DNA of 34,357 nt from Myxococcales bacterium (GTDB lineage Bacteria > Myxococcota_A > Polyangia > Polyangiales > Polyangiaceae): contig JANXLV010000158.1 in NCBI GenBank assembly GCA_025355005.1, forward strand, positions 1 to 34,357. The letters are read 5' to 3'. Positions 1-8,034 of this stretch are shown one piece after another (position 1 is the first letter of the stretch; each line of letters opens with the position of its first letter). Below the pieces are notes generated by a model that worked only from the letters and a program-made list of their open reading frames with translations, was not told where the DNA came from and made no database searches. The position numbers were made by a program, and so were the translations under genes.

Positions 1-678
1 CGCATGAAGGACGCCGTACCGGAGCTCATCGTCATGGCCGACGTGTGCGTCGACGAGTACACCGACCACGGCCACTGCGGCGTGCTCCGCAAGACCAGGA
101 CGGGCGCCATGGAGGTCGACAACGACGCCACGCTCGCGATCCTCGCCGAGATGAGCGTGGTGTTCGCAAAGGCCGGCGCAGACATCGTCGCGCCGAGCGA
201 CATGATGGATGGACGCGTCGGCAAGATCCGTGAGGCGCTCGACAAGGACGGCTTCGACTCGACCGCGATCCTCTCGTACGCCGTGAAGTACGCGAGCTCC
301 TTCTACGGACCGTTTCGTGAGGCCGCCGACTGCGCGCCGAAGTTCGGCGACCGCGCCGGCTATCAGATGGATCCGGGCAACGCGCGCGAGGCGCTCCGCG
401 AGGCCTCGCTCGACGAGATCGAGGGCGCGGACATGCTGATGGTGAAGCCTGCCCTTCCCTACCTGGACGTCCTGCGCGCCGTGCGCGAGCACTCGACGCT
501 TCCGCTGGGCGCGTACAACGTGTCTGGCGAATACTCGATGATCCACGCGGCCGCGGAGCGGGGCATGATCGACTTCGACCGCGCCATGATGGAGGTGCTC
601 ACGTCCATCCGTCGTGCAGGCGCGGACTTCATCCTGACGTACCACGCGCCGCGCGCCGCGGAGCTTTTGGGCCGCTGA
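1..678 (+). CDS. hemB: Delta-aminolevulinic acid dehydratase (porphobilinogen synthase), 3' part
   Basis: HemB condenses two 5-aminolevulinate molecules to porphobilinogen in cytosolic heme synthesis. About 225 C-terminal residues are present. The family is usually about 325-340 residues, so the gene enters from the left edge and the ATG at base 4 is an internal Met. The two active-site lysine contexts are clear: [15 protein letters not shown] and [26 protein letters not shown] and the C-terminal [13 protein letters not shown] are also typical. The metal-site segment reads [14 protein letters not shown]. The first and third cysteines of the zinc-type site are present but the middle one is Asp, so the site mixes the Cys3 and Asp-rich classes. 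The next gene starts 5 bases after the stop. Confidence 0.96.
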   Translation, partial: RMKDAVPELIVMADVCVDEYTDHGHCGVLRKTRTGAMEVDNDATLAILAEMSVVFAKAGADIVAPSDMMDGRVGKIREALDKDGFDSTAILSYAVKYASSFYGPFREAADCAPKFGDRAGYQMDPGNAREALREASLDEIEGADMLMVKPALPYLDVLRAVREHSTLPLGAYNVSGEYSMIHAAAERGMIDFDRAMMEVLTSIRRAGADFILTYHAPRAAELLGR

Positions 679-683
679 CCCGC

Positions 684-1253
684 ATGTCCGCGAAGAAAAA
701 GCTCCTCGTCTCGAGCGTCGCGATCATCGCGTCGCTCTCCGTGACCTCGCTGCTCATGCCCGGATGCTTCGGACGCGAGTGCGATGGCGACGAGCAGTCG
801 TGGGGCCCGCCGCGAGACGTGTACGACTCGGACGTCGACGCAGCCGCGGATGCAGCGTTCGAACCTCGCATGGTGCAGGGACACCTGGTGGACGAGAACA
901 CCTGGGAGAGCACCGCCCTCGACGACAACTGGCTCGCCTACCTCCACGAGCGCACGTGGCACGTGTACTACCCGCAGCTCGGCGGCCGACAGCCCGATCA
1001 GATCACGGCATACATCAGCGCGAACGAGAACCCGGCCAAGACGAACGACTCGCTCACGGCGGGCGGCGGCAACGTGGCCAAGTTCTTCCGCGTCCGGCCC
1101 GATGTGGCGACCGTACGGAACGACACCTGCGCAGACTTCTTCGTGCGCCTCGTGGTCCACGTGCCACCGTACGTGGACGCAGGCACGAATGGGGGCGATT
1201 CTGGTTCCGTGCAAGATGCATCCAATTCCGTGCAGGATGCATCCAAAGACTGA
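684..1253 (+). CDS. Small lipoprotein of unknown function
   Basis: This is a 189-residue protein with a Lys-rich n-region (MSAKKK), a hydrophobic core and LLMPGC ending at Cys28. It is probably a lipoprotein signal, although Pro before Gly-Cys is not a standard lipobox. An acidic, Ala-rich linker (DSDVDAAADAA) follows, as is common in myxobacterial lipoproteins. The middle (about residues 75-165) contains a WLAYLHERTWHVYYPQLGG stretch and matches no family I recognise. The C-terminus carries a duplicated NSVQDAS-like heptad encoded by a 21-base tandem repeat. It lies 5 bases after hemB and may be cotranscribed, but nothing links it to heme synthesis. It converges on msrA with a 15-base gap. 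Confidence 0.8.
   Translation: MSAKKKLLVSSVAIIASLSVTSLLMPGCFGRECDGDEQSWGPPRDVYDSDVDAAADAAFEPRMVQGHLVDENTWESTALDDNWLAYLHERTWHVYYPQLGGRQPDQITAYISANENPAKTNDSLTAGGGNVAKFFRVRPDVATVRNDTCADFFVRLVVHVPPYVDAGTNGGDSGSVQDASNSVQDASKD
1205..1246 (+). repeat. 21-bp tandem duplication
   Basis: Two adjacent 21-base copies (1205-1225 and 1226-1246) differ at one position (A versus G). They lie in frame at the 3' end of the lipoprotein gene and add seven residues. Confidence 0.9.
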
Positions 1254-1268
1254 CCCACACGCGCGACG

Positions 1269-1769
1269 CTACTCCCGCATGAAGTGACACGAGTATCCGC
1301 CTGGGTGGTTCACCAGGTAGTCCTGGTGGTAGTCCTCTGCCTTCCACCACTTCGTGAACGGCTCGATGGTGGTCTGGATCTTCCCGTCCCAGCGCTTGGA
1401 GTCCTCCACCTTCTTCGTTACCTCCTCGGCGACCTTCTTCTGCGCGTCGTCCACGACGAAGATCGCGGAGCGGTACTGCGTGCCGGTGTCGTTGCCCTGG
1501 CGGTTCTTCGTGGTGGGGTCATGCATGCGGTAAAACCAGCGATCGAGCAGCTCCGCGAACGTGAGCTTCGACGGATCGAAGACGATCTTCACGGCCTCCG
1601 CGTGGCCGGACCTGGACTCATGCGTGTCCTCGTAGCGCGGGTTCTCGAGGTGGCCGCCGGTGTAGCCGACCTCCGTCGCCGTGACGCCGGGGATCTTCCG
1701 CAGGAGATCCTCCATGCCCCAGAAACACCCGCCGGCCAGGTACGCGGTCTCGGTCACGTTGCTCGACAT
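1269..1769 (-). CDS. msrA: Peptide methionine sulfoxide reductase A
   Basis: MsrA reduces the S-epimer of methionine sulfoxide in proteins and so repairs oxidative damage. The protein has 166 residues, normal for a bacterial MsrA. The catalytic motif GGCFWGME holds Cys15. It is followed by VGYTGGHLENPRYEDT, SGHAEAVKIVFDP, GNDTGTQYRSAIF and the C-terminal YHQDYLVNHPGGYSCHF, all family signatures. Cys in YSCH is the only other cysteine visible, so thiol recycling may use it or an external thiol. No signal peptide is present, so it is cytosolic. It appears to be a single gene; its 5' neighbour on the same strand ends 86 bases upstream. Confidence 0.96.
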   Translation of the reverse strand: MSSNVTETAYLAGGCFWGMEDLLRKIPGVTATEVGYTGGHLENPRYEDTHESRSGHAEAVKIVFDPSKLTFAELLDRWFYRMHDPTTKNRQGNDTGTQYRSAIFVVDDAQKKVAEEVTKKVEDSKRWDGKIQTTIEPFTKWWKAEDYHQDYLVNHPGGYSCHFMRE

Positions 1770-1855
1770 GGAACCTCCAGCACCAATACGTGGCGCCAGA
1801 ACTTAGGTTTCGCCGTCGCTCCACGCAACCGCAATTCGACCTTCGCGAGAGTGTC

Positions 1856-2944
1856 TCAGTGCGACCGTGGCGCGCTGTCGTGCGTGGGGACCGTCGAAGC
1901 GACGGGCGTGGAGCCGACGTTGTCGCAGCAGCGGAAGCCTTGCTGGTAGAACGCATGGCCCTCGTCATGCGCCTTCGTCGCGGGACGACAACGCGTGCGC
2001 ACGGGTCCCCAGTACCCCCCCTTGAGCACGCTCGGACGCTCACCCGGGATGCTGGAGCGCGTCCACTCATCCACGTTGCCCGTCAGGTCGTACACGCCGA
2101 ACGCGCTCTTGCAGCGCGGCTTGGTGCCAGACGCCTCGCCCTGCCAGAGGCGCGCTAGCTCCATCATTGCGCCCACCGACGTGCGCCTGAAGAGCACCAC
2201 CTCGTCGGGCTTCTTCCACGGACGATCGATCACGCACGCCTCCTCCGGGCGCTCGTAGCCGGTGGGGTATGGCGAGGCCTCTTCGCCCTCGCACGCGAAC
2301 GTCCACTCGTCCTCCGTGCAGAGGCGCTTGCCATCCGCCTTGCAGCGCGCGTCGCTCTCGTACCAGGTGATGTCGATCACCGGGTACTCGCCGACGCGGT
2401 TCGGGTACTCGAACCGATCGATGCAGAAGTGTTTGTGCTTGCGCGGCAGGTTGTGCGAGAGCGCGAGCCACCGGTCGCGCGAGAAGTTGCCGCAGCGCTC
2501 TGGGAACGTGGTCGAGATCCAGTGCTCGCAGGCCAGGTTCTGCGTGTACTCGGCCATCGGCGAGTCGAGCATCTCACCCGCGACTTCGACCATGCCCGGA
2601 GCGCACGTACCGCGCGTTCCTTCGCGCGTGTCCGTCTCCGTCACCGCTTCGAGCGGCACTTCGGCGATCTGCCAGTTGTGAGCGAACACCTGTCGCCACT
2701 CACGCGCGAGAGGCGGCGAGATCATCACAGGTGTCATCTGCGAAGCCTGCGGTGCGTCGCTCACCACGCTCGCGCTGCTGCGAGGCTCCGCCCTGCGGAG
2801 GGAGACCTCTGGCTCCTGCGCGGAGGCGAATTGCGTGTCGGCGGCGAGGAGAGCGGTCGCGATGCCGACGGTCGCGAGCGAGCTTCTAAGAACGAACCCT
2901 GCGAGCCGTATTGGGCCCGAAGAGGAACCAACTACTTTCCTCAT
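1856..2944 (-). CDS. Secreted SUMF1/FGE-sulfatase-like domain protein, probably not a catalytic FGE
   Basis: The 362-residue protein has an N-terminal signal peptide (hydrophobic LATVGIATALLAA, likely cleavage near FASAQ). From about residue 110 onward it has the SUMF1/formylglycine-generating-enzyme fold: PVIDITWYESDARCKADGKRLCTEDEWTFACEG, GVYDLTGNVDEW, LKGGYWGP and QQGFRCCD are all family landmarks. In catalytic FGE the segment after GGS(W/Y) carries two redox cysteines. Here it reads GGYWGPVRTRCRP with no such pair, so formylglycine formation is unlikely and a binding or structural role is more probable. Other cysteines may form disulfides in the envelope. It is transcribed alone, toward msrA. 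A weak AT-rich leader lies upstream at 2945-2995. Confidence 0.85.
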   Translation of the reverse strand: MRKVVGSSSGPIRLAGFVLRSSLATVGIATALLAADTQFASAQEPEVSLRRAEPRSSASVVSDAPQASQMTPVMISPPLAREWRQVFAHNWQIAEVPLEAVTETDTREGTRGTCAPGMVEVAGEMLDSPMAEYTQNLACEHWISTTFPERCGNFSRDRWLALSHNLPRKHKHFCIDRFEYPNRVGEYPVIDITWYESDARCKADGKRLCTEDEWTFACEGEEASPYPTGYERPEEACVIDRPWKKPDEVVLFRRTSVGAMMELARLWQGEASGTKPRCKSAFGVYDLTGNVDEWTRSSIPGERPSVLKGGYWGPVRTRCRPATKAHDEGHAFYQQGFRCCDNVGSTPVASTVPTHDSAPRSH

Positions 2945-3087
2945 GACTACTTACTTTTAAGCGTGGTCCGTAAACCTGATTTGTAAAGGTTCCCCGCAGA
3001 CAAAATCAGACGCGCAACCGCGTACGCAGATCGCCGCTCCGCGTCATCATTAACCGATCGGTGCGAGTCAACGAGGGCGCAGCAGCT

Positions 3088-3771
3088 TTAACGGAAGCAG
3101 GCGGCCATGCAGGTTCTGTGAGTCTTGTCGCAGCGATCGCACGCGGCCTTGGCGGCGTTGGCGGCTGGCGACGCGGGGCCCTTGGCGCCGACGCAGCTCT
3201 TCTCGCACGCGTGCCAGTCGTCCGTGCAACGGTTCGCGCAGGAGGCGCCGGGCGCCTCGCGCACCGCGCTGAGTGGGGCGCTCGAGGTGATCGGCACCGC
3301 GCCCGCGTCCTGCTGCTGGTAGTGGGCAGCGGCCATCGAAGTGGAGACAGTGGTCGCGACCCTCGGCGTTGTCGGTTGCTGGAGGAGCTGCGGCGGCGGC
3401 ACGTAGGCGTTCGTCGGCGCGGGCGCGTTCGGCACCACGGCGACCTGCCCCGGCGCCGCTTCCATCATGGCCTCATCGGTGGGCAGCGCTTGCGAACGCG
3501 CCAGCAACTGCTCGCGGCGTGAGGCATACGTGAGCCGATCGCGCGCCTGTCCGAACGAGTAGTTGTCGCGGTAGTCGCGCCAGCACTTGGACTTGTCGTC
3601 CATCGACGCCGCAGCGCCCTCGTCGATCGCGTAGCAGTGCTCGAAGCGCGCGTCCCCCTCGTGAATGGCTTGATAGCTCGGCCCGCAGCCGAAGGCGGTG
3701 ACCGCTAGCGCCGCTGGCGCGGAAAGCGCGAGGACCGTGGTGAGGAGGAGCGGACGCGCACTGCGCGGCAT
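3088..3771 (-). CDS. Cys-rich putative lipoprotein of unknown function
   Basis: The protein has 227 residues. Its N-terminus (MPRSARPLLLTTVLALSAPAAL) is a signal peptide, and Cys29 in VTAFGC may be lipidated, though the lipobox is imperfect. Residues about 30-75 are polar, and the middle (90-165) is Ala/Pro/Gln-rich and probably disordered. The C-terminus has two quasi-repeats: C-x3-C-x6-C-x3-C, then C-x2-C-x6-C-x3-C. These eight cysteines suggest disulfide-linked or metal-binding helical hairpins. It faces away from the riboflavin operon across a 67-base gap. No function can be assigned. Confidence 0.75.
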   Translation of the reverse strand: MPRSARPLLLTTVLALSAPAALAVTAFGCGPSYQAIHEGDARFEHCYAIDEGAAASMDDKSKCWRDYRDNYSFGQARDRLTYASRREQLLARSQALPTDEAMMEAAPGQVAVVPNAPAPTNAYVPPPQLLQQPTTPRVATTVSTSMAAAHYQQQDAGAVPITSSAPLSAVREAPGASCANRCTDDWHACEKSCVGAKGPASPAANAAKAACDRCDKTHRTCMAACFR

Positions 3772-3838
3772 TCATCGAAGGATAGCAACAAACCGCACCT
3801 TTACCCAGGCCCCTCTTGAGACTACATGCTCGGAGGAC

Positions 3839-4522
3839 ATGTTTACCGGCCTGGTCGAAAAGCAGGGGATCGTCGCATCCCGCACGCTCACCGGACGCGA
3901 CGGCAAGAACGCGGAGCTCGTCGTGCGTGCCAGGTTCGAGGCGAGCGAGCGCGTGACGCTTGGCGAATCCATCGCCGTGGACGGCTGCTGCCTCACGGTG
4001 CGCACCTTCACGTCCGACACCCTCACCTTCGACGTGTCGAGCGAGTCGCTCGAACGCACCACCCTCGGCGACGTCTCCGTCGGCGGCTCGGTGAACCTGG
4101 AGCGCGCGCTCGCGGCCGGCGAGCGGTTCGGCGGGCACGTGGTGTCCGGCCACGTCGACGGCACCGGCACGTGCGCCAGCATCGACGCCGCGGACGCGTA
4201 CACGCGCGCCACGTTCTCCTTCCCCAAAGCGCTCGCGCGCTTCATCGCGGAGAAGGGCTCGATCACCATCAACGGCGTGAGCCTCACCGTGAACCATGTC
4301 GGTGAGCCCGCAGGCAACACGTCCGACGAGACCTTCGACGTGATGCTCATCCCGCACACGCAGGAGGTCACCACGCTCGGCACGCTGCGCGCTGGGTCGC
4401 GCGTCAACCTCGAGGTGGACCTCTTCGCGCGCTACGTGGCGCGCATGCTCGATGTGGACGCACGCACGAACAACGACGACGCGTGGGCCGCCCGCCTGGC
4501 GCGCTTCGCAGAGAAACGATAG
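3839..4522 (+). CDS. ribE: Riboflavin synthase alpha subunit
   Basis: The enzyme dismutates two molecules of 6,7-dimethyl-8-ribityllumazine into riboflavin and 5-amino-6-ribitylaminouracil. The 227 residues fit the family. The start [10 protein letters not shown] is the canonical N-terminus and follows a GGAGG at 3832-3836, though the spacing is short. Two lumazine-binding half domains are visible: the first has [13 protein letters not shown] and [14 protein letters not shown], and the second has [13 protein letters not shown] and INGVSLTVN. It heads a tight + strand operon, with the RibB gene starting 2 bases after the stop. The short leader leaves no room for an FMN riboswitch. Confidence 0.95.
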   Translation: MFTGLVEKQGIVASRTLTGRDGKNAELVVRARFEASERVTLGESIAVDGCCLTVRTFTSDTLTFDVSSESLERTTLGDVSVGGSVNLERALAAGERFGGHVVSGHVDGTGTCASIDAADAYTRATFSFPKALARFIAEKGSITINGVSLTVNHVGEPAGNTSDETFDVMLIPHTQEVTTLGTLRAGSRVNLEVDLFARYVARMLDVDARTNNDDAWAARLARFAEKR

Positions 4523-4524
4523 CC

Positions 4525-5667
<1,143 letters not shown>

Positions 5668-5705
5668 CCGAGCGGGGTCGACGCCGAGAGCCGGAGAAGA
5701 AGACC

Positions 5706-6191
5706 ATGTCAGTGCCGCGCGTGATCGAAGGTAACGTCGTCGTCCCCAAGGGTTCGAAATTCTGCATCGTCGCGAGCCGCTTCAACCACTTCATCGTGGA
5801 CCGGCTGGTGGAAGGCGCAGTGGACGCGATCGTCCGCCATGGCGGCGATGCAAGCATGATCACGATCGTGCGCGTGCCCGGCGCGTGGGAGATCCCCACG
5901 GCGCTCGCCAAGATCGCCGCGAAGAAGAAATCGTCCGCGCTCATCGCGATCGCCGCGGTCATTCGCGGGTCCACGCCGCATTTCGACTACGTCGCCGGTG
6001 AGGTCGCGAAGGGCGCCGCGCAGGTGTCGCTCTCGTCCGGTGTGCCCGTCGCGTTCGGCGTGCTGACCACGGACAACATCGAGCAGGCCGTGGAGCGCGC
6101 TGGCACGAAGGCCGGCAACAAGGGCTGGGACGCGGCGGTGTCCGCGATCGAGATGGTGTCGCTGGCGCGCGAAATCGACGCGGCGTTCTGA
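5706..6191 (+). CDS. ribH: 6,7-dimethyl-8-ribityllumazine synthase
   Basis: Lumazine synthase joins the RibB product with 5-amino-6-ribitylaminouracil to give the substrate of riboflavin synthase. The protein has 161 residues, the usual size. Signatures are [52 protein letters not shown] and [27 protein letters not shown]. The phosphate and ribityl contacts and the catalytic His of the HFDYV motif are present. It probably assembles as an icosahedral or pentameric shell, as is usual for the family. The gene follows the RibB gene by 38 bases, and its TGA shares its last base with the ATG of nusB, so the two are translationally coupled. Confidence 0.96.
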   Translation: MSVPRVIEGNVVVPKGSKFCIVASRFNHFIVDRLVEGAVDAIVRHGGDASMITIVRVPGAWEIPTALAKIAAKKKSSALIAIAAVIRGSTPHFDYVAGEVAKGAAQVSLSSGVPVAFGVLTTDNIEQAVERAGTKAGNKGWDAAVSAIEMVSLAREIDAAF

Positions 6192-6613
6192 TGGGCGCAC
6201 GTCACAGAGGCCGCGAGGCGGCGCTGCAGATGCTCTTCCAGCTGGAAGCTTCAGCCGCGGAGCCAGAGCAGGTCATCGTGCTCTTCTGGAAGAGCTTCGA
6301 GGCTGACCCCGATGGGCGGGAGTACGCGAACGCGGCGCTGCGCGGCTTCGCGGAGCACGCAGCAGAGGTAGACGCACGCATCACGAAGGCGAGCGAGAAC
6401 TGGCGCCTCGAGCGCATGGCGCGCGTGGACCGCAACGTGTTGCGGCTCGCCACCTGGGAGCTGGTCTACAAGGGCGACGTGCCGCGCGCGGTCATCCTGG
6501 ATGAGGCCGTGGAGCTGGCGAAGACCTTCGGCACCGACGAATCCAAGTCGTTCGTGAACGGCGTGCTCTCCAAGGTCGCCGACGAAGTGGGCCGGTCCGA
6601 CAAGGATCGCTGA
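6191..6613 (+). CDS. nusB: Transcription antitermination factor NusB
   Basis: NusB binds the boxA RNA with NusE (S10) in antitermination of rRNA operons. The protein has 140 residues, normal for the family. Recognisable segments are the N-terminal RGREAALQMLFQLE, the central W-R-L-E-R-M-A-R-V-D-R-N-V-L-R-L-A-T-W-E-L helix, VPRAVILDEAVELAKTFGTDESKSFVNGVLSKVA and the basic end. It overlaps ribH by one base (TGATG). The ribH-nusB pair is a widely conserved neighbourhood. Confidence 0.95.
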   Translation: MGARHRGREAALQMLFQLEASAAEPEQVIVLFWKSFEADPDGREYANAALRGFAEHAAEVDARITKASENWRLERMARVDRNVLRLATWELVYKGDVPRAVILDEAVELAKTFGTDESKSFVNGVLSKVADEVGRSDKDR

Positions 6614-6617
6614 GCAC

Positions 6618-7139
6618 ATGCTGGAGTTCTCGTGCACGCCTCGGAGCCTTCGGGCAGTGGACGAGTCCCAGGGTGAGGTGCTCGCAGTGGGCTTCTACCG
6701 CGACATCCGCCCGTTCCGCGGGCTCTTGGGACAGCTCGACGACCGCATGCTGGGGCGCATGTCGCGCCTTGCGGCGAAGGGCTTCATGCAAGGTGACCTG
6801 GGGGAGATCACGCTCGTCCCCGGAAGACCGCGCATCCCGTTCGACAAGGTGCTCGCCGTGGGCCTCGGACCGATGACGGCGTTCGACGACGCGGCGTTCT
6901 CGAGCGCCCTCGCTGCGATCTCACGCTCGCTGACCGGGCTCCGCGCGCGGCGCTGCGTGATCGAGCTGCCAGGACGCGCAAACGAGCGCATTACACCGGA
7001 GCACGCGCTCGCGCTCCTCTTGCGCGATCCGAACGGTGAGCTGCCGTTCGACTCCGTCACGTTCGTGGAAGACCCTGAAGGCGAGCGCCGGATGCGGGAC
7101 CGCGCCGCCGAGGAACGCCGCCGCACGAGGATGCGCTGA
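6618..7139 (+). CDS. Stand-alone protein resembling the M17 leucyl aminopeptidase N-terminal domain
   Basis: The protein has 173 residues and no signal peptide. DKVLAVGLGPMTAFDDAAFSSALAAISRSL is the pattern of the non-catalytic macro-like N-terminal domain of M17 aminopeptidases (strand, G-L-G, then a helix). The metal-binding and catalytic M17 domain is absent: nothing matches its NTDAEGR motif, and the protein ends in a charged RAAEERRRTRMR tail. It starts 4 bases after nusB and ends in a TGATG overlap with the Nudix gene, so it belongs to the same transcript. A ligand-binding or regulatory role, possibly with the M1 aminopeptidase two genes on, is inference only. Confidence 0.75.
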   Translation: MLEFSCTPRSLRAVDESQGEVLAVGFYRDIRPFRGLLGQLDDRMLGRMSRLAAKGFMQGDLGEITLVPGRPRIPFDKVLAVGLGPMTAFDDAAFSSALAAISRSLTGLRARRCVIELPGRANERITPEHALALLLRDPNGELPFDSVTFVEDPEGERRMRDRAAEERRRTRMR

Positions 7140-8032
7140 TGCTCGACCTTTCCTTCGACAGGAACGGTGTCGCACCCAAGGACGCCGCCACGCTGCTGCT
7201 GTTGAAGGACACGGCAGATGGGCCGGCCGTATTCTGCGTGGAGCGGAACAAGAAGAGCCGGTTCATGGGCGGTGCTCTCGTGTTCCCGGGTGGCAAGCTG
7301 GACGCGGCGGACTCCGACGAAGCGTGGCGTGAGCTCTGCGAGGAGAAGGACGAAGAGGCTCCGCGTGCGGGATTTGCGGCGGACGCAGCGCATCTCCGCG
7401 CCCTTCGCATCGCCGCCTGTCGCGAGACGCTCGAGGAGGCAGCGATCCTTCCCGTGAACGACGGCGCTTTGACGGACGACGCGGTGCTCGCGCTGCGGAC
7501 CAAGGTCGCTGGCGGCGCCGAGCTACGCACTGAGCTGCGCGCGCTCGGGATCAAGCTTCACCTCGCGCGCGTGGTGCCGTTCTCGCGGTGGGTCACTCCC
7601 AGCGCCGAGGCGCGCCGATACGACGCGCGCTTCTTCGTGTGCAAGGCGCCCGCGGGCCAGTCCGGAGCGCACGACGATCACGAGACCATGGCAAGCTTCT
7701 GGGCCACGCCAAAGGAGCTCCTTGCACGCTTCTCACGTCGGGAGGTGGAGCTCGCGCCGCCTACGCACCGCACGCTCGAGCTCCTCGCTGGCTTCGAGTC
7801 CGCAGACGCGATCATCGCTTGGTGTGCGACCGCGAACCTCGCGCCCGTCTGTCCCGCGCTCAAGCCGGTGAAGGACGCAAGAGGCGACACGCTCGCGCTC
7901 GTGCTTCCAGGCGATCGGGAACATGAGACCAAGGACGCGCGAACGCCCGGTAAATCACGGTACGTCCTCCGTGATGGGCAGTGGCTTCCAGAGGACGCAC
8001 CCAGCACACCCGAACCCGCGAAGGAGGCTTGA
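7139..8032 (+). CDS. Nudix hydrolase, NUDT19/RP2-like
   Basis: The protein has 297 residues, long for a Nudix enzyme. After a strand and LLLLKDTADGPAVFCVERNKKS comes FMGGALVFPGGKLDAADSDEAW, then an insertion of about 40 residues, then ALRIAACRETLEEAAILP. The Nudix box G-x5-E-x7-RE-U-x-EE is therefore split by the insertion, as in the NUDT19 family of CoA diphosphatases. RETLEEA keeps the metal-binding Glu residues. The C-terminal part has FSRWVTPSAEARRYDARFFVCKAP, again NUDT19-like. The likely reaction is hydrolysis of a nucleoside diphosphate-linked compound such as an acyl-CoA or FAD-type dinucleotide. The substrate cannot be fixed from sequence. Its TGA is followed 2 bases later by the M1 peptidase start. 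Confidence 0.88.
   Translation: MLDLSFDRNGVAPKDAATLLLLKDTADGPAVFCVERNKKSRFMGGALVFPGGKLDAADSDEAWRELCEEKDEEAPRAGFAADAAHLRALRIAACRETLEEAAILPVNDGALTDDAVLALRTKVAGGAELRTELRALGIKLHLARVVPFSRWVTPSAEARRYDARFFVCKAPAGQSGAHDDHETMASFWATPKELLARFSRREVELAPPTHRTLELLAGFESADAIIAWCATANLAPVCPALKPVKDARGDTLALVLPGDREHETKDARTPGKSRYVLRDGQWLPEDAPSTPEPAKEA
8021..8027 (+). promoter_or_regulatory. Ribosome binding site fixing the M1 aminopeptidase start
   Basis: AAGGAGG lies 7 bases before ATG 8035, inside the end of the Nudix gene. It selects this start over the longer upstream reading. Confidence 0.8.
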
Positions 8033-8034
8033 GG

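Noticed and set aside
3772..3838. FMN riboswitch ahead of the riboflavin operon
   Set aside because: Only 67 bases lie between the divergent genes, too short for an RFN element, and no conserved segments are seen.
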